Assembly: GCA_010015805.1 (NCBI GenBank)
Contig: ML978139.1
Coordinates: 1 to 64,000, forward strand
Length of the DNA stretch: 64,000 nt
Source of the DNA: Rhizodiscina lignyota
Lineage: Eukaryota > Ascomycota > Dothideomycetes > Aulographales > Rhizodiscinaceae
Reading direction: 5' to 3'
Shown piece by piece: positions 44,009 to 55,869 of this stretch. The position numbers were made by a program, and so were the translations under genes. The notes under the pieces were generated by a model. That model ran no database searches, was not told the DNA's origin, and saw nothing but the letters and a program-made list of their open reading frames with translations. The stretch's first letter is position 1. Each line of letters begins with the position of its first letter.

Positions 44009-44846
44009 CTATCTTGCAGGAGCTGGTCTAGTGACGGGGGTATTCTCTGCTCGTGCTGTAACGCCTTGTTCGGGATCAACCTTTGAGGCACCTGGAGGAG
44101 GTTGGTAGACAGGCGGCATATCCGGGTCGTACACTAGAAAAGGATTGACGTTAGTCATTCTGTTCAATTCACTGCATCAGGTGGGGACACGGCGCTGCTC
44201 ACCTGGAGGAGGCTCTGGGTACTGCTGTAGACCATACTGAGGATTGTACGGTGGGGTGTAACGTGGCCGATATCCTGGCAATTGCGATTTGGGGACAAGC
44301 CAACGGTGGTATGCTAGTGGCTCTACGCTTTTAATCAGCTCGAAATGCTAAGCGAATGCGGGAAACAGTGAGAGTCGCATACTGAGGCCTTTTTGAATCC
44401 GCCTCTTCGCGTGGTAATATCCTATGACGAACCATGAAATGGCTATCAAGAATCTGTGCCAACTCTTGGGTTAGCAAATGCCCATGGCCTTCCAAGACTG
44501 AAAAGGACACTCACAGCGAGCCGATGATAATCCACTTGACAACATACGCCGTTTCGCTGAACCACCAGTCGTTGTTGTCCCTCGCCTCCTGATTCTCAAG
44601 CTCTGGACTCCCACTCGTAGCAATCTGCCTCTTCCTCAACATCGCCGCCTCCATCATCTCTGCCATTCTCCGTGTATCCAGTCCCATTTTTTGACACAAT
44701 GACGCTCGTGGAGTGATCCAAACCTTCGCTGAAGGCGACCGATAGCGTGCTGCAAGTGCTCCCTCTTCCAAATGGTCAGGCGGCTCCGGGCACGCGGTGA
44801 GATTCGTGATGAAAGAAGAGGTAGGCGCGAAGAGGCGGAGTGTCAT
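44009..44846 (-). CDS. RCR-like single-pass membrane protein with PPxY motifs
   Basis: Four exons, 44846-44515, 44453-44383, 44322-44203 and 44133-44009, with introns of 61, 60 and 69 bp, give 215 residues. One membrane helix is rebuilt across the first intron (KWIIIGSLFLIAISWFVIGY), followed by the basic turn YHAKRRIQKGL-KPLAYHRWLV. The cytoplasmic tail is Pro/Tyr-rich (YRPRYTPPYNPQYG) and ends with two PPxY motifs, PPVY in EPPPVYD and again in MPPVYQP. The layout matches the fungal family that includes yeast Rcr1/Rcr2 (resistance to Congo red), adaptors that bind the WW domains of the ubiquitin ligase Rsp5 and affect chitin deposition and transporter sorting. The N-terminal 100 residues are not family-typical and include a helix with EMMEAAMLRKRQ. 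The start codon is the least certain part. Confidence 0.75.
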
Positions 44847-45928
44847 AGGTAGCTTCCTCTCAGACAAGCAAAGATTAGGAACAGGAAAGGCCGCTCGCTA
44901 CATTAGTGAGATGTTTGCAACTTGCCGGAGCCAGTCGCAGTCACGAGGCTGTAACAAGTGTTGGATTCTCATATCTGACGAGTTGGATGAAAGTGGCTTC
45001 GTCCGCGCGTGTATGAGCCACACGGGATGGGGAACATTCACGAGAGGGCAATCAGATGAGTGGTCCATTCTTTGAATCGTAGGCGCGGAGATACTACATG
45101 ATGCAGACCGAGTGTGGTGTCTGGGACGTTGCGAGTCTCAGGTTCCATCAAACCATGAACGGGCAAGGTTGCAAATAATATTATGCGTGATATGATCCGT
45201 CACATCGGTCTTGAGAGATACTGGATACCTGTGAAAAGTATTGATTTGAAGTAGAATTAAAACTGTGTGGGTATTGAGCAGTTGGTGAGGGATGAAGGTG
45301 TCCCTGGGTGGGGATCGGCGAAATGAGAAAAATTGCGATCGAATGGAGTTTGCCACACCAAGGTTCTTTTCAGCTGCAGATGCCGGTAATGAGGAGAAAT
45401 TAAGGGCCATAATGTTTAGGGGCATATCATAGTTGCCGAAGGAAGCGAACTACCGAGTATGGGCTGTGCAAATGGTCGGAATTCGATATTATCCGCAACA
45501 GCATTCACATCACGAGCAAGAGCACATATGTAAACAGCTTTCATAATCATGTTTTATTTTCTCTAGTCACTCACTGTGCACCTCCGCCTCCTCAACCCCT
45601 CTCATCGATCGTACATACATTTACACGTTCCCTCAAATAGACTCCCCAGCTAAACAAATGTGGAGGAGTCTCAAGGCGAGAATGCCTTTTGATGAAAGCC
45701 TTAACCGGAACCGTGCCGCCGATCTTTGGAAACCGGAGTCGCTATGTAGTTTGATGAGGGACCGCCCAAGCCAACTCCCGTTGAGACCCGCTAACCCAAA
45801 TGAAACAAGCAAAGAGAATCTTAAGATCTATGATCATAGTGAACAAAAGCAGACAAATGGACGTGTTCGCTCTGAGGAAAGGTCCCGGAACAGGAAGCAC
45901 ATGTTATGAAGGGAAGCCCTTTCCAGCC
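44847..45928. other. Intergenic region
   Basis: No gene is supported in this 1.1-kb stretch. It contains the upstream region of the RCR-like gene and the 3' end of snt2. A short plus-strand ORF at 45658-45909 lies antisense to the likely snt2 3' UTR and has no family sequence. Confidence 0.4.
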
Positions 45929-48900
45929 CTAGTGTAGTAGATTCCTCAAACTTGGACTTGCACTCGCTCCTCCCACAGGTCTCCCATCACCCGGTGGCGG
46001 AGGGGCACCAGGCGGCGGAGCATCTCTTGGGGTTGCAGGACGTCCTCCAAGGGATGTCGATGGTGGCGGACTACCGTGCCCTCCGACCATACCTTGAAGA
46101 TGCTGGGGAGGTCCCGAGAAAGGACTATTTGTTTGGCGTGCCGAGCCCGGGAGCTGTGGATGAGTGGGTGAATGCATTGGAGGCGGGACATGGCCGTGGA
46201 GATGTGGGCTTCCCGAAGGCAGACCATTCGGCATACCGCTAACAAGTGCAGGTTGCTGCAGCTGCAAGGGCGGTGGAGCATGCGAATGATGCGGTGGATA
46301 TGGTGGCCGAGTTGCAGGCGGAATTACAGCAGGGTTCGTGAGGAACAATGGCGGCGCGGGTCCTGGAGGGCCTTGTTGGTGCTGCGGTGGTAGAGTGCTG
46401 TGATGAAAGACATTGTGAGGTGCAGGTGGCGAGACGTGTGGAGCTGCCTGCGGGGGTTGCGCCGGCCCAGATGTGAAGGGAGGCTGGATACCTAGCCAGG
46501 TGTGGAGAGGGGCGCGGGGGAATTCAGAGCCACCACCACCATGCCATGGATTGTGAGATGGGGGTGGTGGACGTGTTGGCGATCGCGTGAGAGAGGAACG
46601 TTCCCGCTCGTTGCTGTTAGGTTTGACGGGATCCTCAATTCCCTTCTTTTTCTTCCAGTGGCACTTTTGACAGAGATAGCGCTCATGAGTGGAGTTGGCT
46701 CGGTCATCAACCCCATTGGTCATCCTTGTATCCGGATGGTGCAGCGCATTGAATGATGGGCTTTCGTGCTTGATGCCATTGACCGTCGGCATGCCGTCGA
46801 TTGGCGGTGCATGGCGCACGGGCTCCATTGGAGGAACCCGGTCTCGCTCTTTGACGAGGAACCATCTCGGTGATACATCGATGCCACACTTCTCACACTT
46901 GCGATCGCTCGCTGCAATAGAGGATGGAGATTGAGCGACTTCTCTTGTCTCGTTCGTACCTGATATGCCTGCATTAGAGTTCCTGCCTCCTCGGCTGCTT
47001 GCTCCGGTTGTAGTTGAAGCGCGCCGATTGACTGGCTGTACTGCGCCATTCGTGACAATATTCTTTGCCGATTCATCGAGAAGAGTTGCCTTGCGGGTGG
47101 TTCCAGTAAGCGTGAGATCAGCCTGCTTAAAATTGATGACATAACGTTGCAAGGCGAACGTCCCCTGGTCGTCAACGATTTCGTTCGAGAAGTGTACAAT
47201 TGTCTTTGGGGTGTGTTCTTTGCACCAAATTGCCGCAGTAGCAATGCCCGTTTCGTTGCCGAATGTGACAATGTTCGCGCCGTCGCGCCTTGAACCTTTG
47301 ACAGGGCTAATGTCGAATCCGAAGGTATAGGCGGCATCATGAGCGCATCCGACATGGAATGTGGCATGGCACTGATGGCAACCGACACAGGCGCCGCCGG
47401 CGCTGCTCTTGCAGAGCTTGCACACCTGTTCCCACCGGGCCTTTGGTATTTGAGAGATGCCTTCTACCAGGTCTAGGCTTTTCGCATCTCCAAACTTCGT
47501 CTCAGGCGTCCAGACTGCGCACGTGATATGTACCCAGTTGTTCATGGATGTTCGTTTCAATGCTTCCCGGGGTTCTGGTGGGCGACCTTTGAGAAGTTGC
47601 TGCTGCTTATAGTCCTTTTCCAGTTGATCGCAGAGTTCCTTTTCAAGTCTTTCCTTTTCTTTCTCTCTGTCGCCCTTCTTCTTGTGCGAGATCTTCGGAG
47701 GCTCGACAAGCGCCCAGTAACGATGCTCGACTGGACACAGAACGCATTTGTAGTCCTACAGGAATAAGTCAGTGAGATACAATGCATGCGGCAGAATTAC
47801 TTACATATGAAACTCGCTCCTTCCGGTCATTCGTGCAAGTGTCGCAAATCCACTTTGTGCGCTGCGCATCTGTGATTCCATAACAGTTCCGATGCACAGT
47901 CAGCCTGCAGCTTTGGCAAGAGATCATCTGCGGATCAGCAGGATCGGTGTATTGTTCGCACACAGCGCACGGCAGATCTCTGAATTTTGGTTGTGCAGGC
48001 TCGATAGGCGGAGGCGGGGGAGTTGGCAGCTTCGGCGGTGGTGCAACCTTCTGCTTCTCTTTCGCCTGAGCTGCAGCCGCAGCTTCCTTGTCCACAACCT
48101 TCTGCTTCTTTTTGGCTGGCTCTTGGGTGGCAGAGGGAGTAGAGTATCCAGTATCAGCAGTCTCGTTGGCGCTCATTGTCGCAGCCTCTTGCGCGTTCTT
48201 GAACTCTTGAAGGACCTCCTCGTCAATGCGGCGGCGCATCTGCTTGGTACCGCCTTGAGCAACCTTCTTAGCGACGTCTTCCCAGTCTTCCCATTTGATG
48301 GCATATCTGCGCCAGAAAGATGCGCACCGGTCGCATAATGCCACAACCAAAGCGTTGGCTTTGTCTTTGCCAGCTGGCTTGCCGTCGGCGGAAACGGTGG
48401 TACCTGGCGCGACTCCAGGTGCTCTTCTCCATTGCCGCGACCTCTTCGTAGAGCAAAATTTGCAGCAGAAGCCGCGCTTCTTCGTAGACGCTTTCTCGAC
48501 ATCGAAGGCAGAATCGTCGCGATCGTCCGCAATGTCGTCTAAAAGTTTCGAAGAATTCTCTGGATCCGCTCTCCTTGCTGCTCCTCTCCTACCTCCGTAG
48601 TGACCCCAGATCTCGCGGCCCTTGGGAGTCTTTTTCCAATAATACCAGTAGCGCACGATATCGCGATGCTGAACCGATCTGCAGTGCAGTCGTATGTTAC
48701 GCAGTTCGGACCCATATTTCGCGACACCCTCGTCGAAGCGCTTTCTCTCCTCGCTATTCAACATTTTCGTGGGATCTCGAAGATCCTTCTTGGGGTCGAG
48801 TTTCTTGATCTGACGTAGAGCAGCATCTTCATCGTAGTTGTTATCCTGGAACGCGCGAAGCGCAGCATCGAGGAAGTCGACAAAGCAGTCTTTGATGTCT

Positions 48901-51187
48901 GCCGACCTTGCCCAGGCCTTTGCGCGATCCATGTACCTGTCTACGAGAGACACATAATCTGCTGGCTGTGCTGCTTGATCATCCTCCCCTCTTGATGAAT
49001 GCTCTCCAAACGTAGGCATCTTGAACAATAGTTTAGCGGTATTCTCTTTGTCCGTGTTCGGGTGATCATCGCCGCGTCTAACGTAGCCAGGCGGCTCATC
49101 TTGCACCCACTTAGGTCGCTTCGCACGCTCAGCTCTATCTGCCTCAAGCGCAGCTGCGGTGTCCTTTGCAAATTTTCCGTCTTTCTTGTGCGTGGTATTT
49201 TTGGCATATCTCTTTTTAATCTCTGCCGGCTTGACCAATTCGACAGGTCGTCCATGCCAGACATTGACGTTTGCCTGATGGCGTGGACCTAATCGTGAAC
49301 TTGCTCGAGGATAGATGGCTCGGTCGTCGTACTGCAACGCATCCTCGGGTCGACAATGAATTCCAAGGTATCGCATGGGCCACATCTTGGCAAGCGCAAT
49401 TTCGGCTTGCGTTCCCGGGTGGAGATCGACCTGGCCATCATCGCCGCTCGGACTCGGAGCTGTGGTATTGACGGCTGCACCCGTGTCATCATCCTCCTCT
49501 TCCTGAAACTCTTCGTCCTCTGGCTCGGTAGCGCCATCTCCAACTAAAGGCGTATGGCGGGCTTCTAATTTTCGTTCTTGTGCCCTTGAGCAAGGTGCGC
49601 AAGACCAACCAAAGCCGCGCGAAGGTTTCTTCGCAAGAGGAGGTCGAACGCACTGCATGTGGTACATATTCTTGCAGATCGCACATTCTACAGATTCATC
49701 CCTGGAAGAATTATTAGTCTCGGCCAAAGAGCGCAGCTATTGAATACTTACGGAGGAGCAAAGGCTTTGCACCGAACGCAGTTCTTTCCAGGTGTCGTGA
49801 GCTCCTTGATCTTGTTTTGCTCGACCACTATGTATTTCCAGCGCTCATCAAGAGCTTTCTTGACCTTCTCTGGGACGTTGATCACATCGGAAGTTGGGAT
49901 TGCGCGATAATATCGATGAATGAATCTGTCAAAAACTTCCTCGAACCAGAAGCTGTCCTTTTGCTTGCGATACTCATCCAGGTCTGGGATTTCGCTCCGA
50001 TGTCGGATCTGAATCTTGCCTCGCAGAGACGTGAGGGGACACATATCGGAATGCATGGTCGCATAAAGGAGTCGCGTGTCTTGACTGCTGCGCATCACAT
50101 CTCGTGGGCGATAAAACCAGTTGATTCGCATCGTCTCCACGGGCGAGTTGGGGTTTTCGGAATCTTGCAACCGAAATTCCATAATTCGGCCAAGGTAATA
50201 TGGCTCGCCCGGCGGTTCACAGACCAGATAGACGAAGTCTGCAACATGTTAGAAATTGTACTTCCGACGCATTTGATGAGATCTGTAGCACTCTGACCGG
50301 GGGTGGGTCAGGCAACCAGGAGACTTACCATCAACAGCAAAAGTAGTGCCATCGTCAGATTCGAGCTTCCCGTTCTTTAGGCACTGCTTAGTGCGCTCGA
50401 AGAAATACATGTTTGAGTCTCTCGCTAGCTGAAAGTGCGCGTTGGTGTTTGCGGCCTTGCGGCTGGGTGCACCACTTCCGCCATTGCCGGCAACGTGGCC
50501 ATTCGGCGTATTCGAAGAGGCTGCAGCTTTGCGCTTCTTCGATGTCGGCCCTGATGTCCCCGCATTCGGATTCGCAGAGAAGGAAGACGTGCCTGGAATG
50601 TTCACCTCCTTTGCCTGCGGCGTGATTGCGCCGTTGGACGGTGCAGCGCCTCGTTTTGCGGTGGGTCCTGGAGACTGGCGAGCGCTGGTGCTAGGTGACG
50701 ATGTGTAGTTTCGTTCAGGCGCCACATGGTCTTTGTTGGCCGCCTCTACAGGCGGATGGTGATATTCGAAATCCATCTCGACATCTTCCGCATAATTCGG
50801 ACGCTGGCTTGCCGGTCTATTCCGCGAACGTGTTCCATAAGGTGCTGCACCGCCTGCTTGCCCATCTTTCTGCGATGTATGGGAAGAGGAGGAATTGGAA
50901 GTCGTCATAGGCGGCGCAGACAGTTCATCCCGTGTACCATTTGGAGCGGACACTGGAGCTCCAAACGAATCTTCAGTCATTTCTATGTCTGTTTGACGCG
51001 ACGGCGATGGATTTCGTGTTTCAGATGCCTTGCTCTGAATTTCTGGGGTGGACATGGCGCCCGCAGTCGCGGCGGCAGGCGAGGCGCGCCGAGATGTCGG
51101 GGCAGCATGCTGAGAGCCTTCTACAGGTTCTTTTGGGCTCAGAGTGCTTTCCATTGTGTGTTCCCCATCATCTTTCACCCCGCTCAT
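45929..51187 (-). CDS. snt2: Snt2-like BAH/PHD/SANT chromatin reader
   Basis: Four exons, 51187-50329, 50238-49752, 49701-47805 and 47755-45929 (introns 90, 50 and 49 bp), give 1689 residues. In order: a disordered N-terminus; a BAH domain begun in exon 1 and continued by DFVYLVCEPPGEPYYLGRI to about residue 410; PHD1 at about 439-490 (CVRCKAF...CAICKNMYHMQC), split by intron 2; a SANT-like segment near 755-815 (MLNSEERKRFDEGVAKYG); a C4 GATA-like finger (CCKFCSTKRSRQW...LCDRC); and a PHD plus extended PHD (CAVCEQYTD...CDTC, then CVLCP...CAHDAAY), split by intron 3. A second C4 finger (CEKCGIDVSPRW...CQKC) and a Pro/His-rich tail end the protein. This matches Snt2 of yeasts and Fusarium, which reads histone H3 with Rpd3 and Ecm5 and controls stress and development genes. 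Confidence 0.92.
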
Positions 51188-52748
51188 GGATGGGTAGGTG
51201 GAGGTTGGGTCAATCAGGCCGCGGTGAGGGCGCGTTAGACGCGGCCGGGGGTTCGAGGTCGAGGATGGCGGCGGCGGAGGGGAGAAAATTGGCAGAACAA
51301 TTTCTGCGACGTGGACCGATGGGTGCTATAGTTGTTGCAGCGATTTGGGCAGGGTGGCGGCGTTGTGTGGAGCAGAAAGAGGGAATATGGGTGGATATGT
51401 GAGGATGATGAGGGTTGTAAAGAGGAATGGGCGAACTGGCGGAGGGCGAGCAGCAAGCACAATCATCATTCGGCGAGCGTCTTGGCGCCGTCGTGTCAGT
51501 GCCGGGATCAACGTCTCTTTAGGGAGCACAGAGGAGCAGACAATCTTTGCTTCTTCGCCGCCGCCCTGGCGCAGGGCAGACATAATGTAAGCATAACTTC
51601 ATACAGGCTTTCAAGTTGCACCAGAGATGCAGACGCCAACAAGTGTGCACGGAAAAGGGTTGTTTGGATGGAATTCCTCCGGCGTGGGCGGAGCGCAGAG
51701 GATTGATGAGGTCTGATATTGCGAGCCATGCTCGGCTACACTAACAAGGCTAACCACAACCCCGTCTCATATTTGACTTCACTTGCAGCGATGCCGTTGG
51801 CCCAAGTATGCGGGCAAAGCGAGCGCGACGATATTCGAAATTGCATCACGTCCAAATTCTTCGCTCCAAGACAATCTATGCGCCGTCGCTGCCACGGCGG
51901 TACGTCGACCCTTGTCAGCGATCGTATTCAGGCATCTAAGCTGGCAAAAACTAAAGTGGAACAGGGCGTGGATTGAATGGAGCGATGAGTATCAGGCTGT
52001 CGTGCTGCTGAGTATGCCTTCGACTGACTGGGGCGGAAACGCGTTGTATCACTGCCCATCCCCATCGACACGAGCAGCAAGGTCGAAGGGAGGCAGCACC
52101 CACGGAAAGGGCAGCCAGGTGCGGGTTCGAGGGCAGATGCAGGCGGCATGCGATCCGATGCAAGTTCCTCTCGAGCTGGAGCGACAAGTCAGGCCACAAC
52201 GACAGGCGTGCGCGGCGGCAATTGGTGAGCCCTGAGATGGATTCCAGACGGAAGAGAGGGAGGTTAGCGGAGTGTACCTAGTATCACCGCGCCGTTAGCC
52301 GGCCCACCTAGGCAAGTGCGTGACAGAATAGTTGCGTCGCGGCGGCAATATATCAAACCGCGAGGATGGATATACTCGTCAGTCAATATGGGTCCTATAT
52401 ACCAAAGTTGTGCATTGTCGATGAATACGCCCCAGCGCATATCTGATCGCGCTCTGGATGCTCTCCTCGTGCTGAGGAACAGGGCTCATTCTTGCTGCCG
52501 CGCTTCAGTTGGTCGGGCGCAGCTATTCTGCCACCCGAGTGCTGGTCGGCCAGGATGCAGGCCAGCCTCGAATTCAGAGGCTGCATTCCCGAGCGCGCTA
52601 GGCCCGACTGGCGCTGGCCCGTTGAGCCACAGAAGCCCGAGGCACGATCGACCCGCTTCTTTCGTCACTCGGAAGGTCCCTTGCTGCTCGCCGCACATAA
52701 GACCCGCACCCGCAGGGTAGAGCCAAGCCCAATCCAACATCAACGCAC
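51188..52748. promoter_or_regulatory. 1.56-kb divergent intergenic region (snt2 / IQ-motif protein)
   Basis: The two starts point away from this interval, so it should contain both promoters. Several ORFs of 60-150 codons overlap in all frames, none with family sequence or splice support. Long intergenic regions are common before regulatory genes. Confidence 0.4.
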
Positions 52749-54522
52749 ATGTCCGACGCAGCTCAGTCAACGCCGCCGTCGTCTTCGCAGCAGGACGGCG
52801 ATGCAAGGCCCTCTGATGGCGCTGCGCCGCCGCCAGACTCGCTCTCCGCTCAACAGCAGAAGTCTGCCGCGGAGGTGATACAAGTAGGCGGCTGTCAGCA
52901 TGTGCAACGGCTGGATTATACCCTTTCGCTGACCGGATGATTACAGCGCAATTATAGAGGGTACCGTGATCGTCGTCAGTTGAACGGCCTTGGCTTGGAT
53001 TCGTCGACGCGATGGGTGGAGGTGAGTTCGTCCTCGAAACAATCGCAAACTTCATGCGCCATGCTGATTTACGTCACCAGGCCGTGAAAGAGGGTTCGTA
53101 CCGCCATCGCCCCAAAGCCATCGGAAAGACATGCTGAAATAACATCTTCGCTCCAGCAAAATACCGAAATACTACAAGTCCAACGAGCCGCCACCAGCGG
53201 GTGGCCAGTGGGCAGTATAGCAACCCTTCGGATGTCGCGAAACAGAATTGGAAACGCATAGGAGCTGTTGCGCGAAGAGCCGGCAGTGACGATACCAGCG
53301 ACACAGATGGCGATCCGGACATGAGTGAGTCGCAGCTGGACGAGTACAGACGGAAGAAATACGGGGCGAAGAAAGAGCGTGAGAAGCAGGCAAAGATGAT
53401 GGACCTGCAGTACTTCCTCGAAATGGTTGACACGAAGCATCGCTACGGATCGCATCTTCGGGCTTACCATTCAGAGTGGAAGAAAGCGAACACGAATGAG
53501 AATTTCTTCTACTGGCTGGATCATGGGCAAGGCCGAAATGTTGAAGTGCCAAATGTGCCTCGAGAGAAGTTGGACGCAGATCGGGTCCGCTATCTGTCAA
53601 GGGAAGAGCGTCTGAACTACCTTGTCAAAATCGATGACGAAGGCAAGCTGTGCTGGGCCAGGAATGGGCTCCGAATCACTACGAACATGGAATGGAAGGA
53701 TAGTGTAAATGGCATTGTGCCAAAGGACGATAACGCTTCTCCGAGCTGGGGCAACGACAACAAAGAGGAAGATAACAGCTCCAGTGATTCCGATGCGTCA
53801 TCCATGTCGGCCGCTTCAGCAGCAGAGGAGGCGCAGCACTATGTCAATACCGAGTTCAAGAAAGCGAGGGGCCTTAGGAAGCTGCAGAAAGTCAACGCCG
53901 GTGTCATCCTCAATCATCTTCTGCAGAAGTCCGTGAAGCCAGGGACTTGGATATTCGTAAGGACTCTCTTGCCTCCTGTCCGCTGTCATTGAATAACCCT
54001 CTGTAGGTCGCAGATACTTCGTTTAGGCTGTATGTTGGCATTAAACAGTCTGGTGCTTTTCAACACTCTTCCTTCCTCCATGGCTCCCGCATTTCAGCCG
54101 CTGGTCTCATCAAGATCAAAGACGGTCAATTGCGAAGACTCTCTCCGCTTTCGGGCCACTACCGTCCTCCCACACGCAACTTCCGTGCCTTCGTCCATTC
54201 ATTGAGAGATGCTGGCGTAGACATGTCTCATGTCTCTATATCGCGCTCGTATGCCGTATTGCTCGGTCTTGAGGCGTATCAGAATACGCGCAAGACCATG
54301 AAGCACGGCAAGGCGCATGCGGCTGATCAAGTGGAGAAGGTGGTGAAGCCCGAAGAAGCAAAGAAGAAGGAAGAGGAGAAGAAAGATAAGAGTAAGAGCG
54401 CACAGAAGGAGAGGGAGTATTTGGAGCAGCAGAGGACAAGGGAGGAGGAGATGAAGAGTCAGATGACGTTGAAGGACCGACTAAAGAGGAAGTTGAAAAT
54501 TGGTAAGGACAAGGAGATATGA
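52749..54522 (+). CDS. IQ-motif (calmodulin-binding) protein
   Basis: Five exons: 52749-52883, 52947-53021, 53081-53093, 53157-53956 and 54007-54522, giving 512 residues. The first join makes the IQ motif AAEVIQ-RNYRGYRDRRQLNG, a calmodulin or light-chain site, exactly at the exon border. Exon 3 has only 13 nt (AVKE plus one base), between introns of 59 and 63 bp. The middle contains MMDLQYFLEMVDTKHRYGSH then YHSEWKKANTNENFFYWLDH, a block I remember from fungal IQ-domain proteins. The second half has LYVGIKQSGAFQHSSFLHGS and FVHSLRDAGVDMSHVSIS, ending in a Lys/Glu-rich coiled coil (EKVVKPEEAKKKEEEKKDKS). Calcium signalling is implied by the IQ motif; the role is otherwise unknown. Confidence 0.85.
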
Positions 54523-54864
54523 AGTCTCAGCGATGCCTACCTCGCGGATTAATTTCCATGTACAGACCCCTCGGCGTTGCTGCAGGCAGTGGACGACCAT
54601 AGATTTTGGCATAGTCACGAACGAATCTCATTGGTGGAACCCTATTCGATTATGTCACGTGACTTATAAACCCATCATGGACCCTTCCCTTCTAAATATT
54701 TACCAACTTCTTGTACGGCCTTATTCATTTCTAATGTATGAAATTCGAGGCATTTTCAAAGCTCATCCAGGAGAATAACTCAAATTCAGATACCAGCTTC
54801 TAATACGTACATTCCAGATCTTTAGCGTATTACGGACGCTAACAGATAACAAAAAGAGCAACGT

Positions 54865-55869
54865 CTAGATTTCGCCGCTTCTACCATCTCTCGTTTGGGC
54901 AAAGGCCTCTTCGTCACCCGGTTGAGAGTTCTTTATATCAGCATGCTTGGACGGATCAAACACGTACATCGGGAATTCCAGAAATACAGTCCTCTTGAGC
55001 CAGATCGGGAGTGGCCTATACAACCGTGGAGGGAAGGGTATCAAAATACTTGTTTTGTTTAAGTATTCGGCGTACGCTTCCCACTTCAGGCCCTTTTCGT
55101 ACCGCTTCTTCGCTCCCGGCCGCTCCTGCAGGTTCAAACCGGATACGAACAGCAGTAGGATTGTCAAGAAGAATGGCCCGAGAATGGATGCGTAAAGAGC
55201 AGAATAGGCACCTCCATGGACGTAGCCGTATGCTGCCGGGGATACTGCAATCATGAAGATGGCGAATTGGATGATGATTTCGCCGAAGTAGTTTGGATGC
55301 CGCGTGAAGTAGAAGAAGCCTACGTCGCACACGGCGCCAGTGTCTCGGTGTGCGGAGCGGAAGCGATACTTCTGGACATCGGAGACGGTCTCCATTGTCA
55401 ACCCAACGGCGTACAGAATGATTCCAGCGATGTCACGGCCGGTGCCAAAGGGCGGCTGTGGGAACTTGGTCACATTCGGAGAGTTGAGTATGGTAACGGG
55501 CAGAGACACCGTCCACACCCATACCATCTGCGCAATCCAGAACCCGAGGAAGGAAAAGAATTTGTCGCGCTTGTCGTCGAAGCGATCGTCTTTTCCAGTC
55601 TTCAGAATCCTGAATAACAGGAAGCCCGATAGTCGCACGGCCCAGACCATGATGAAAAGCGAGCACACTATTTGGCGAGCATTATCGCGCGCGCCACTGC
55701 ATGCAAGCGTGATAACTGCGAGGAGGATGAAATTGGTGCCGCCCATGAAGTCGGTGAGTTTGTCGAATTTGAATGCGAAGGCGATGGAGAAGCCGATGAG
55801 TTGGTAAGCGACGGTTACCAGGAAAGTGATGAGAAGATAATAGTTGTCTAGGACGTGTACCGCCGCCAT
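54865..55869 (-). CDS. DUF1295 multi-pass membrane protein (steroid 5-alpha-reductase-like)
   Basis: An intronless gene of 334 residues with about seven hydrophobic segments. Segments include YYLLITFLVTVAYQLIGFS, FILLAVITLACSGAR, ILYAVGLTMETVSDVQKYRF and a late one IASILGPFFLTILLLFVSGL-like run. The family hallmark CDVGFFYFTRHPNYFGEIII is present; in related reductases and methyltransferases (ICMT, sterol reductases) this region binds the cofactor. DUF1295 proteins are thought to act on lipids at the ER, but no substrate is established. The C-terminal tail is cytosolic and charged. It is transcribed divergently from the secreted repeat-protein gene 924 bp away. Confidence 0.88.
   Translation of the reverse strand: MAAVHVLDNYYLLITFLVTVAYQLIGFSIAFAFKFDKLTDFMGGTNFILLAVITLACSGARDNARQIVCSLFIMVWAVRLSGFLLFRILKTGKDDRFDDKRDKFFSFLGFWIAQMVWVWTVSLPVTILNSPNVTKFPQPPFGTGRDIAGIILYAVGLTMETVSDVQKYRFRSAHRDTGAVCDVGFFYFTRHPNYFGEIIIQFAIFMIAVSPAAYGYVHGGAYSALYASILGPFFLTILLLFVSGLNLQERPGAKKRYEKGLKWEAYAEYLNKTSILIPFPPRLYRPLPIWLKRTVFLEFPMYVFDPSKHADIKNSQPGDEEAFAQTRDGRSGEI

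Noticed and set aside
44323-44382. Shorter alternative introns (acceptors 35 or 44 nt after the donor) in the RCR-like gene
   Set aside because: Both lead at once to an in-frame stop; the 60-nt intron gives GL-KPLAYHRWLV, which fits the family.
49817-50296. 159-codon plus-strand ORF inside snt2
   Set aside because: It is antisense to the BAH-domain exon, which matches Snt2 and is joined by clear introns.
51783-52235. 150-codon plus-strand ORF between snt2 and the IQ-motif gene
   Set aside because: No family sequence, no codon pattern distinct from the overlapping frames, and equally long ORFs overlap it.
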